From contig JACPUH010000019.1 of assembly GCA_016192345.1 (NCBI GenBank), positions 1 through 43,326 on the forward strand: a stretch of 43,326 nucleotides of DNA. The letters run 5' to 3'. Within the stretch, counting starts at the first letter, position 1. Every line of letters starts with the position of its first letter. The stretch is from Ignavibacteriales bacterium (GTDB taxonomy: Bacteria; Bacteroidota; Ignavibacteria; UBA10030). Made by a program: the position numbers and the translations under genes. This document shows, one piece after another, positions 7,977-16,339 of the stretch. The notes under the pieces were generated by a model. It was not told the DNA's origin. It did no database searches and saw nothing but the letters and a program-made list of their open reading frames with translations.

Positions 7977-10427
7977 CTATTCGTACCGCAGCGACTCGAC
8001 AGGATTTGCCCGCGCGGCTTTCACTGCCTGCACGCTGACCGTGAGAAGTGCAATTACAAACGCCAAACTCCCGGCAAGGGCAAACACCCACCAGGTAATT
8101 TCCACCCGGTTGGCAAAATCCTGCAGCCACATATCCATGAGAACGTACGCAAGAGGCCACGAGGCAACATTGGCGATAACGATGAGCTTTAGGTATTCTC
8201 CGGAAAGCAACCCCACTACGCCCGCCACTGAAGCGCCAAGGACCTTGCGGACCCCGATTTCCTTCGTACGTTGCTCTGTCGAAAACGACACAAGTCCCAG
8301 CAACCCGATACACGCAACGAAGATGGTCAGCAGCGAAAACGCAAAAAAGACTTTTCCAAAACGATAGTCGGCTTCGTACTGTGACTCCAGACTCTTATCC
8401 AAAAATTCATACTCAAACGGTGTTGTCGGAGAGACGGCTTTCCATTCCGATTCAAGCAGCTTGATGGTTGCTTCCATATCTTTTCGAGGAATTCTCACGA
8501 CAATGAACGAACTGGGGATGTCATAAGTATTCGAGCTATTGTGGAACAGAGCAAATGGCGTAACAGGCGAACGCAGTGTGAGAAAGTGGAAATCTCTCAT
8601 CACCCCGATCACTTCGAACTCCCCGCTTCCGCCCGGATAGAGTATCGTTTTTCCAATCGGGTCTTCCCAGCCAAGATACCGTACGGCAGCTTCATTCAGG
8701 ATCACTCCCGATGCGTTCGTCAAAAATTCCCTGGAGAAACCCCGCCCGCGTACTATCTCGATACCCAGTGTGCTCACCAAATCGTCATCGGTTTTATACG
8801 AAATGAGGTCGAATATTTTGTCTGCCTGGCCACCCGCCGTGTAGCTATCTTGAAAGCCCCCGTACGGCGGTATCCCGGTAGATACCGAAGCATTGATGAT
8901 ATGAGAATGATTTTTGATTCTCTCTTTATACACCTCCGCCAGGTCTCCCAACCGTTTATTCATGTTCGAAATAACGACCAGTCCGTCCTTTTGGAAACCC
9001 AGGTCTGCATTGCCGACATAACGCAATTGCCGTTCCACCAAAATGGTGCAGGCAATCAGTCCGATGGTAACCGTAAACTGGAAAAGCACCAAAATATTTC
9101 TCAACGACCACTGCCTGTTACTGAGACGAATTGTTCGTTTGAACGCATGCAATGGGAGGAACGAAGACAGGTACAGGCTTGGATAACTCCCCGCAAGTAA
9201 CGCAACGACAACAGTGAGCGAGACGAGCGCGAACGGCAACCATGGAGGATTAAAGAAATGCATCTCCAGAGATTTTCCAGAGATGGTGTTAAAAGGCCCA
9301 AGCAACGCTTCGACTAAGATCAGGGCGACCACCATCGCAAGAGCGCTCAATACGAACGATTCGACGAGGAATTGGGTTATCAGCATCTGCCGTCCTGAGC
9401 CGAGAACCTTACGCATGCCCACCTCGCGGGCGCGGACTGCCGCGCGCGCGGTCGCAAGATTCATAAAATTGACACATGCAATCAGCAGGACGAAGCACGC
9501 AATCGTGGAAAAGAGATAGACATACATCCGGTTTCCGACTGGGCCAAGCCGGTTACCCGTATCCCCGGACCCGAGATAAATATCGGTCATAGGTTGGAAC
9601 ACGAACTGCCACCGCCAATTATTCTTGAAAATTTGATCGTACGTAATCTTCCCGCGCCGGGATTCCGAGAGGTGTTTCTTGACCACTTCATGAACTCGTT
9701 GTTGAACATACGGAAGGGAAGCCTCCGGTTCCAGGCTTGCGTATGTAACCATCTGCATCCACATCCAACTCCAATCGCGCCAGGCAACCTCAGGATACGA
9801 TGACATCGACGTGAGGATATCAAACTGAATATGCGAGTTGTGCGGCGGTTGCTGGACCACTCCGGTGACTGTGAAGAGGTTCTGATAGGTCCCGTACAAG
9901 TCCTGAACTCGTTCCCCTATCATCAACAATTTCCCCACAGCCGGAGCATCCCCGAAATATTTTTTTGCCGACGTCTCCGTGAGCACAACGCTGTTCGGAT
10001 ACCGGAGCGCCGACCTGGCGTCACCCTCGAGCATCCTGAAGCCGAACAACTCGAACATGTTCGAATCGGCAGCAACGATGCCGTTCTCAGAGAAAAATTT
10101 GTCTTCCGAACGAACCACTGCGCTCGCCATGTTCCTGAGCCTTGTAGCTGCCGCAACACCCGGTACATCGCGAACCATCGCCCCTGCAAGCGGGGGCGGC
10201 GTTCCCGGGCCGATTCCTTCCCTGTCCTCCATTTTAAAATCCCAGTTCATCCGGTAAAGGTGCTCGACGTTGGGATGAAAACGGTCATAGCTGACTTCAT
10301 CCAGAACCCACCCTGCAATGAGCAGCGTGGAGGCAAGCCCGACAGCCAACCCGACGATGTTAATTGCGGAATACAACGGATGCTTGGTCAGATTCCGAAC
10401 AGCTATTTTAAGATAATTGGAAAGCAT
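7977..10427 (-). CDS. ABC permease 8 (MacB/FtsX type, 816 aa)
   Basis: This is the longest copy. Extra length lies in the first periplasmic domain, with inserts around 172-188 (GERVQDLYGTYQNLF) and around 260-275 (an aromatic NNWRWQFVF segment). FtsX signatures are REVGMRK at 334-340 and a second EQRTKEIGVRK near residue 720. The protein ends in ANPVESLRYE, a one-residue variant of the common tail. GAGAGGA precedes ATG 10427, and the gene is 29 nt after permease 7, so permeases 7, 8 and 9 form the tightest run of the array. As with its paralogues, I infer that it forms one full transmembrane unit (two four-helix halves in one chain) that binds two ATPase copies. Confidence 0.92.
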   Translation of the reverse strand: MLSNYLKIAVRNLTKHPLYSAINIVGLAVGLASTLLIAGWVLDEVSYDRFHPNVEHLYRMNWDFKMEDREGIGPGTPPPLAGAMVRDVPGVAAATRLRNMASAVVRSEDKFFSENGIVAADSNMFELFGFRMLEGDARSALRYPNSVVLTETSAKKYFGDAPAVGKLLMIGERVQDLYGTYQNLFTVTGVVQQPPHNSHIQFDILTSMSSYPEVAWRDWSWMWMQMVTYASLEPEASLPYVQQRVHEVVKKHLSESRRGKITYDQIFKNNWRWQFVFQPMTDIYLGSGDTGNRLGPVGNRMYVYLFSTIACFVLLIACVNFMNLATARAAVRAREVGMRKVLGSGRQMLITQFLVESFVLSALAMVVALILVEALLGPFNTISGKSLEMHFFNPPWLPFALVSLTVVVALLAGSYPSLYLSSFLPLHAFKRTIRLSNRQWSLRNILVLFQFTVTIGLIACTILVERQLRYVGNADLGFQKDGLVVISNMNKRLGDLAEVYKERIKNHSHIINASVSTGIPPYGGFQDSYTAGGQADKIFDLISYKTDDDLVSTLGIEIVRGRGFSREFLTNASGVILNEAAVRYLGWEDPIGKTILYPGGSGEFEVIGVMRDFHFLTLRSPVTPFALFHNSSNTYDIPSSFIVVRIPRKDMEATIKLLESEWKAVSPTTPFEYEFLDKSLESQYEADYRFGKVFFAFSLLTIFVACIGLLGLVSFSTEQRTKEIGVRKVLGASVAGVVGLLSGEYLKLIVIANVASWPLAYVLMDMWLQDFANRVEITWWVFALAGSLAFVIALLTVSVQAVKAARANPVESLRYE

Positions 10428-10456
10428 ACGATCCTCTCATGAGTACGAATTGGTAC

Positions 10457-12877
10457 TTATTCATACCGCAATGCCTCGACCGGGTTTGCCATTGACGCCT
10501 TCACGGCCTGATACCCGACCGTTGCCCATGCGATGATCAAGGCAAGCGAAGCAGAGAGCAATAATGTCCCTGCTCCGATTGAGATCCGGTAAGAGAAATC
10601 CTGAAGCCAAAGGTCCATACAGTAGTAAGCCGCGGGCAGGGCGATAATATTTGCCAGGACAACCAGTTTGAGAAACTCCTTCGAGAGTTGGGTTACGATG
10701 CCGCTTACCGACGCTCCGAGGACCTTGCGAATGCCGATTTCTTTTGTCCGCTGTTCTGCGGTAAACGCAGCCAATCCAAACAATCCCATGCATGCGATCA
10801 CGATCGCGAGCCCTGCTGAATACCCCGCGATGTCGGTCAAACGCTCCTCCTGGCGATACTGCTGATAGAGATCCTCGTCCAAAAACGAATACCGGAAGGG
10901 GAGGCCGGGGGACAGTTCCTTCCAGATGCGCTCCAGCGAGGCAATGCTTGACTGGAGGTCGCCCTTACGCAGCCGGACTGAGATCACATTGATGCCGGCA
11001 ATCGCACCACCATCGATGTTTTCGATCCCCCCTGCCAACGGAGCCCTGTCGAGGGCTAGCACCAACGGCTCCACGGGTGAGTGAAGCGAGTGGAAATTGA
11101 AATCCTTGACCACACCAATGACGCGGTGCGGGGGAAAGTTGGGCCCGGGAAGACGTTCGCCGATGGGGTTTGTCCAGCCGTACTGCCGGACCAACGCCTC
11201 ATTGACGATGATCGCGTCTTTCATATCCGAAGTCATCTCACGCGAGAAATCTCGCCCCTCCGCAATGTGAAGAGCCATCGTTTTGATGAAATCATGGTCG
11301 ACGGTGGAGCCATAAAATTCCCGGTACACTTTGTCCGTAGCTGTGTAACCCGCTTTGGCCCATTGCCTTCCCACCTGTGTTGCCGAGCTCGTGACGCCAA
11401 CGACCTCCGGGGAGCCCAGGAGTCGGTTGCGCATGAGTTCATATGCCCGAGTACGCTGTTCAGGATTGCCCGGCGGTGTAATGACGACAACCTGTTCCTT
11501 GTCGAAGCCAAGGCTCTTCTCCCGCATGAAACGAATTTGGTTCAGCATGGTGAACGTCACCGCGATGAGGCTGATGGAAATGGCAAATTGCAGGACAACC
11601 AGACCCTGGCGAAGAACCTGGTTCCCTCCAACCCGTAATTGGCCTTTTAATGTCTCGGCAGGCATGAACCGTGCGAGCACAAATGCCGGATAGCCGCCTG
11701 CAGCCAGGCTGATAAGGATTGTCAGACCGGCAAAAAAAGCAATCGTGATCCCATCATACGAGAAGGTGAGGTCGATCCCGGCAAGATCGGCAAACGTCGG
11801 CAACAACAGTTCGGCCAGGACAATGCCGAGAATTAAGGCAAGGGTGCTCAGCAGGAATGCCTCCCCGAGAAACTGGCGCCGGAGTTGTTGTTGCCAGGCG
11901 CCCAGCACTTTGCGCATGCCGACCTCCTTCGCCCGTTTCGTCGACCGGCCGACAGCGAGGACGACAAAATTGATGCACGCGATCAGCAGAATGAGAACGG
12001 CGACCGACGCGAGGATGTACGAGTACAGCGGGTTGCTGGTCGGTTCACCTCCCCCCTCCACGTCGATGCCAAAATGAATTGCTCCAAGCGGTTGGAGGAT
12101 CAATTGGACAAGCCCGGGCTCAAACACCTGATCGTAGCGCGCAAGGGCCGTTTTGGTCATCGCGGCCACGAGCTCTTGTCGATCTGCGCCGGGCGCCATC
12201 TGGAGGAATGTCTCCACAACGATGATCCCCCATGCTTCCAATGCGCGATCGGAGAAAAAGCCTTTCATCTTCTCAGCCGACAAGAGTATCTCAAACCGTA
12301 CGCTTGAGTTTAAGGGAACATCCTCGGAGACCGCGGAGACAATGAAATCCTGGTAGTTCGGACCAAGTTGGATGGAAAGCGTCTTGCCGATAGGATCCTC
12401 AACTCCAAAGTACTTGCGGGCTATGGATGCCGACACAATCACCGAGCTTGGGTCCTGTAACGCCGTGCGCGGATCCCCGGCTTTCAGGGGAAACGTGAAC
12501 ATGGAGAGCAGGGACGGATCCGCCAGGTGGACGCGTTCTGTAAATGCCTCTGCCCCCGATCGGACGAGGAGCCGCCGGGGTATCACTCGCGCCATCCTCT
12601 CCACTTCCGGGTGGGTTCCTGCCAGGAGCGGGCCCAACGGAATGGGGGTGTCTCCAAACGTGTGCGCGGAGCGTGTCATCTCCTTCTCATGCTGTAACAC
12701 ACGAACGATGTTGTCCCGATTGCCATGCATCGAGTCGTAGGTCCATTCGTGGCGCACGAACAGGTAGATCAACAGGCAGCATGCGATTCCGACGGAAAGG
12801 CCAAAGATATTGATAAAGGAATATCCTCGATTCCTCACCAGGTTGCGAACGGCGATTTTTAGATAATTGGAGAACAT
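10457..12877 (-). CDS. ABC permease 7 (MacB/FtsX type, 806 aa)
   Basis: The N-terminus MFSNYLKIAVRNLVRNRGYS is followed by a first helix with the GLSVGIACC element. The region after it (HEWTYDSMHGNRDNIVRV) is a looser version of the usual SYDRFHxNADxIYRV. First signature AKEVGMRKVLGAW, second AEQRTKEIGIRKVLGAS, tail NPVEALRYE. A GAAGGAG ribosome site precedes ATG 12877. The leader just upstream (TTCGAAGAATTCAGA on the plus strand, about 12889-12902) is nearly identical to that of permease 3, so the two starts share ancestry. An EGGGEPTSNP-containing glycine-rich stretch before helix 2 is specific to this copy. The gene is 157 nt after permease 6, across the repeat-rich spacer. Confidence 0.92.
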   Translation of the reverse strand: MFSNYLKIAVRNLVRNRGYSFINIFGLSVGIACCLLIYLFVRHEWTYDSMHGNRDNIVRVLQHEKEMTRSAHTFGDTPIPLGPLLAGTHPEVERMARVIPRRLLVRSGAEAFTERVHLADPSLLSMFTFPLKAGDPRTALQDPSSVIVSASIARKYFGVEDPIGKTLSIQLGPNYQDFIVSAVSEDVPLNSSVRFEILLSAEKMKGFFSDRALEAWGIIVVETFLQMAPGADRQELVAAMTKTALARYDQVFEPGLVQLILQPLGAIHFGIDVEGGGEPTSNPLYSYILASVAVLILLIACINFVVLAVGRSTKRAKEVGMRKVLGAWQQQLRRQFLGEAFLLSTLALILGIVLAELLLPTFADLAGIDLTFSYDGITIAFFAGLTILISLAAGGYPAFVLARFMPAETLKGQLRVGGNQVLRQGLVVLQFAISISLIAVTFTMLNQIRFMREKSLGFDKEQVVVITPPGNPEQRTRAYELMRNRLLGSPEVVGVTSSATQVGRQWAKAGYTATDKVYREFYGSTVDHDFIKTMALHIAEGRDFSREMTSDMKDAIIVNEALVRQYGWTNPIGERLPGPNFPPHRVIGVVKDFNFHSLHSPVEPLVLALDRAPLAGGIENIDGGAIAGINVISVRLRKGDLQSSIASLERIWKELSPGLPFRYSFLDEDLYQQYRQEERLTDIAGYSAGLAIVIACMGLFGLAAFTAEQRTKEIGIRKVLGASVSGIVTQLSKEFLKLVVLANIIALPAAYYCMDLWLQDFSYRISIGAGTLLLSASLALIIAWATVGYQAVKASMANPVEALRYE

Positions 12878-12933
12878 GGAAGACTCCTTCGAAGAATTCA
12901 GAAATAAGGGTTCATTTCAATACTCCGACTGTC

Positions 12934-13008
12934 GGCTTCTGTTTTTTTGCATTCTGTAATCTGCAGTCTGCAAGCTGCAGTCTGCAATCTGTTTTCTGCA
13001 TCCTGCCA
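12934..13008. repeat. TCTGCA-type degenerate tandem repeats between permeases 6 and 7
   Basis: About eight imperfect units of the kind ATCTGCAGTCTGCAAGC occur in 75 nt directly 3' of the permease 6 stop codon. CTGCAGTCTGCA appears twice. It is non-coding in all frames that I checked. It belongs to the same class as the tracts at 3111-3147 and 23800-23834 and may be a substrate for slippage or recombination between array members. Confidence 0.6.
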
Positions 13009-13034
13009 TCGGCACTATGCCTACCCATGCTCTC

Positions 13035-15437
13035 TCACTCGTACCGCAATGCTTCAACCGGATTGGTAAGCGCTGCTTTGACGGCCTGGAAACTGACCGT
13101 CAGCAATGCAATGGATAGCGCGATCCCTCCGGCAAGTGCGAATATCCACCAGCCGAAATTGATACGATAGGAAAAGTCTTGCAACCATCTCTGCATCGCA
13201 AAATATGCGACAGGCCAGGCGATAATGTTGGCAACAAAAACCAGCTTGATAAATTCTTTGGAAAGCAGCCCTATCACCCCGCCGACCGAAGCGCCGAGTA
13301 CCTTACGAATACCTATTTCTTTCGTGCGCTGTTCAGTCGTATAGGACGCCAAACCAAACAACCCCAGGCACGCGATCAGAACGCTGAGGCCGGTCATCGT
13401 CGAAAAAACAGTTCGAAAGTTCTGTTCTGAACGGTATAGCTTGTCGATGCTTTCATCCAAAAAATAATAGTCGATGGGCCGGTCCGGGGAGAGGCGTCTC
13501 CAGGTTGCTTCCACCGCGTCCAGCGTCTGCCGCATGCTGCCCCCCGCTATCTTCACCGCAAAAAACCATGAACGGGAGGGAGTAAACACAAATGCAAATG
13601 GTTTGATTTCTTCGCGGAACGACGTGAAATGAAAATCCTTCACCACGCCGGTAACCTTCACATAGATCGGCTGGCCCTGGTTCTCCGCCCAAACAATGAG
13701 TTGTCCAACAGCCGGCTCCGGCACGCCAAGTTGTTTCACCGCTGTTTCGTTAAGGATAATCCCATCCATCGAATCCGAAGGAAACGCCGGAGAAAAATTG
13801 CGCCCCTCCTTCAACTCAATTCCAAGCACGTCGAGAAAATCGTAGCCCACGCTCAGGAAGTTCACCAACTGACCATTTGTAGAACCCTTGACCTGCAACG
13901 AATTGGTCCAATTCTGTCCACCAATCATGCCATCACACTGTGCGACACCGTTCACGTTGGAAACCTGGGCCAGCGCCTTGCGCATACCTTCCCCCCGGTT
14001 AGCCAATGAGCCGATATTGCGTAATACGATAACCTGGTCTTTCGAAAATCCGAGTTTCGCTGTCTGGATAAAATCAATCTGCTGCTGAACAACCAGAATC
14101 CCAACAATCAGACTGATTGCGAGCGCAAATTGAAATACCACCAGTATTCTCCGAAGGTCTACACCACCACGCCGAACTGCGCGCAACGACTTCAACATCG
14201 AGATCGGGCTATAAGAAGAGAGAACAAATGCCGGGTAACATCCGGCAAAGATGCCAAGAACCAGCCCGGCACTAATCGCCATGGGCCACACGTACCAACC
14301 GGAAGCGCTAAACAATGACAGGCTTTTCTGAGTTATTCCATTAAAAACTGATAAAGATATTTCTGTCAAGCCCAGAGCCATAACGGACGCAACAAGGGAG
14401 AGGAATACTGATTCGGAAAGAAATTGCACAACAAGTTCGTTTCGATATGCGCCAACGACCTTGCGCATTCCTACTTCTCTCGCTCTTGAGGAGGAGCGTG
14501 CCGTTGTTAAGTTCACGTAATTAATTCCTGCGATAACCGTCACGAACAATGCCACGGTAAGAAACACATAGATATATGAGCGGTCGCTATTTGGCTCTAG
14601 TTCCCATTTCAAGTGCGACGCCAGATGAATACCGTTGATGCCAGTGAGAGCTTGGGCATAAAAAACATTGTCGCTTTGCGGCCGATTCGCTTTGAAGAGA
14701 GCTTGAATTTTTGGCTCTACCGATGCAATTTCGGCGCCCGGCCTGAGCTTGATATATGTGTAGAAATTGTACCAACCAGCCCAAAGTGCATCCATTCCAT
14801 AATTGCCCCGAAAATCATTGCCCAGGGAACGAATCGAAATTAAGAAGTCGAACTTGACATGTGATTGCGCGGGGACATCTTGCAGGACGCCGGTCACCTC
14901 CAACGAAAAGGTTCTGTCGAAACTCAATATTTTCCCCATCGGATCGTCATCACCGAAATATTTTTTCGCCAGGGATTGCGTGATGACGATGGACAACGGT
15001 TTTGCGAACACTGTACTCTTGTTTCCCTGCACAAACTGATAGGTGAACACATCGAAAAATGTGCTGTCAACGCGCAAGAATTTTTCCTCGTAAAAGGTCT
15101 TTTCCCCATAGGTAAGCATGGGCTTGAAGCCCCACGAGGGGTAAAGGCGGGTTGCCGTTTCGATTTCTGGAATTTCACGGACGAGCGCAGGCATCAATCC
15201 CGGTGGCGTTGTAGCGTCCGGCAAACGCGAGCCGTCTGCGTTCACAAAATCTTTTACCACCCGGTAGATGCGGTCGGAATCCGCGTGGAATGTGTCATAC
15301 GATAATTCGTCTTGCACGTAGAGCACAATTAAAATGCAGCAAGCAATACCCGCAGCCAACCCGAACCCATTGATGAACGAATATCCCTTGTGCTTCAAGA
15401 GGTTGCGCAGGGCAATTTTGAAGTAGTTGGAAAGCAT
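13035..15437 (-). CDS. ABC permease 6 (MacB/FtsX type, 800 aa)
   Basis: Starts MLSNYFKIALRNLLKHKGYS with a CGAGGG ribosome site at a short distance. It has the canonical first helix (GLAAGIACCILIVLYV) followed by ELSYDTFHADSDRIYRV. The first signature is AREVGMRKVVGAY and the second TEQRTKEIGIRKVLGAS, with tail NPVEALRYE. GVVKDFHFTSFREEI marks the second periplasmic domain. It is the first permease after the relic-filled gap (15438-15823) in the transcription direction, so its expression depends either on read-through across that gap or on a local promoter. I see no convincing local promoter. Confidence 0.92.
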   Translation of the reverse strand: MLSNYFKIALRNLLKHKGYSFINGFGLAAGIACCILIVLYVQDELSYDTFHADSDRIYRVVKDFVNADGSRLPDATTPPGLMPALVREIPEIETATRLYPSWGFKPMLTYGEKTFYEEKFLRVDSTFFDVFTYQFVQGNKSTVFAKPLSIVITQSLAKKYFGDDDPMGKILSFDRTFSLEVTGVLQDVPAQSHVKFDFLISIRSLGNDFRGNYGMDALWAGWYNFYTYIKLRPGAEIASVEPKIQALFKANRPQSDNVFYAQALTGINGIHLASHLKWELEPNSDRSYIYVFLTVALFVTVIAGINYVNLTTARSSSRAREVGMRKVVGAYRNELVVQFLSESVFLSLVASVMALGLTEISLSVFNGITQKSLSLFSASGWYVWPMAISAGLVLGIFAGCYPAFVLSSYSPISMLKSLRAVRRGGVDLRRILVVFQFALAISLIVGILVVQQQIDFIQTAKLGFSKDQVIVLRNIGSLANRGEGMRKALAQVSNVNGVAQCDGMIGGQNWTNSLQVKGSTNGQLVNFLSVGYDFLDVLGIELKEGRNFSPAFPSDSMDGIILNETAVKQLGVPEPAVGQLIVWAENQGQPIYVKVTGVVKDFHFTSFREEIKPFAFVFTPSRSWFFAVKIAGGSMRQTLDAVEATWRRLSPDRPIDYYFLDESIDKLYRSEQNFRTVFSTMTGLSVLIACLGLFGLASYTTEQRTKEIGIRKVLGASVGGVIGLLSKEFIKLVFVANIIAWPVAYFAMQRWLQDFSYRINFGWWIFALAGGIALSIALLTVSFQAVKAALTNPVEALRYE

Positions 15438-15474
15438 ACGACCCTCGTTGTTGGTGATGTGAATGGGATTCGAT

Positions 15475-15603
15475 TCACGTGAAAGAATTGCATTTATGCC
15501 TCAACGCTTCAACCGGATTGGCTTTTGCCGCCTTCAGTACCTGGCCGCTGATGGCCAGAAAAGCAACAGCCAACGCAGCGAACCCGGCAATGACGAACCC
15601 AAA
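15475..15603 (-). pseudogene. Relic: C-terminal helix and tail of a deleted permease
   Basis: Reading the minus strand from 15603, just after a stop codon, gives FGFVIAGFAALAVAFLAISG, then QVLKAAKANPVEALRHK, followed by CNSFT and a stop. This is the last transmembrane helix plus the array's characteristic tail (compare QAVKAALANPVEALRYE in intact copies), with H and K replacing Y and E and a lost stop codon. Nothing upstream continues the match. A permease gene once stood here and has been removed except for about 37 codons. It ends 37 nt before the start of permease 6. Confidence 0.75.
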
Positions 15604-15627
15604 CTAAACAATTGGCTCGTTGATTGG

Positions 15628-15753
15628 TCATTTGGGTAATGGCCCTGTGATAGACTCGATCCAATTGATATAGCGCGACACTCTGACATAGTATTCGACT
15701 ACTCCGTACCGTCCCGGGTTGCCGCCTGTGGCACGCGAACTCTGACCGGAGGT
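15628..15753 (-). pseudogene. Relic: probable trypsin-like (S1) serine protease C-terminus
   Basis: A 41-codon frame without a start, between in-frame stops at 15754-15756 and 15628-15630, reads SGQSSRATGGNPGRYGVV, then EYYVRVSRYINWIESITGPL. The pattern PGxYGV...YVRVSRYINWIES is what one expects at the end of chymotrypsin-fold proteases (the PGVYxRVSxYxxWI region and its C-terminal helix). The active-site His, Asp and Ser regions are absent. I infer a 3' fragment of a protease gene stranded next to the permease relic. The match is short and from memory of the family, so a chance resemblance is possible. Confidence 0.45.
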
Positions 15754-15823
15754 TCAGCTGCAATGAACAACCATATTTGGAGCAAAGAACAAATCAGCAT
15801 AAACGGTTATTAGTTGTTGGTTT

Positions 15824-16258
15824 CTACTTTCGGGGCTTGTACTCCCAAAGCACATTCACAATTCGCCACTCCCCGTTCCACTTTGCCATATGCATGTAAT
15901 CGATCCAGCCGACCATGACCGCCTTGACGCTGGCGGCGTTCTGATAAATGTCCAGAATAGAGACATCTTTTTGTTGCTGGTCTTTCGGAGTTTCCTTTCC
16001 GCCACCGCGTCGTGCTCCCTGGACGAGGTTCGTTGCCCCCATGGTACTGAGCCAACTATTACCGTTATCGTCCTTCAAGACGATCCGTTTGGCCAGTTCC
16101 GGATGAAGCGCTTTGGCCATTCGATCCCCATTCCCCTCATACCAACCCTCGACATAGTTGAGAGCGGTTTCTTTGATAGCGGCTGAGTCTGCAGGGGTTT
16201 GAGCCTGAGATGAAATAGTAATCGAAATGATAGCGAAAATGACAAGATTTCGTTTCAT
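15824..16258 (-). CDS. Secreted NTF2-like / putative lumazine-binding protein (144 aa)
   Basis: The first 19 residues (MKRNLVIFAIISITISSQAQ) form a Sec signal peptide likely cut after SQA. The mature part begins ADSAAIKETALNYVEGWYEGN and ends GEWRIVNVLWEYKPRK. It has the pattern of the Lumazine_bd_2/SnoaL-like NTF2 fold: an N-terminal helix with YVEGWYEGN, ALHPELAKR, then strands ending in the W-GEWRIVNVLWE hairpin. These proteins are small cone-shaped binding or enzyme scaffolds; the ligand here is unknown. AAAGGACC precedes ATG 16258. It lies 81 nt after permease 5 and is the only non-permease gene inside the permease run. The adjoining relics suggest it arrived with, or survived, a rearrangement. 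A periplasmic partner role for a neighbouring permease is possible but unproven. Confidence 0.8.
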   Translation of the reverse strand: MKRNLVIFAIISITISSQAQTPADSAAIKETALNYVEGWYEGNGDRMAKALHPELAKRIVLKDDNGNSWLSTMGATNLVQGARRGGGKETPKDQQQKDVSILDIYQNAASVKAVMVGWIDYMHMAKWNGEWRIVNVLWEYKPRK

Positions 16259-16339
16259 GTGGTCCTTTCAGTCATTGTTCATTCCAAACTGTTTACTCTT
16301 CACCGTTTGCCGTTCACCGTCCTGGCATTACACAGGTTT

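Noticed and set aside
15509..15763. 84-codon minus-strand frame starting MQLNLRSEFACHRRQ
   Set aside because: It runs out of frame across the permease and protease relics, which make sense only in other frames.
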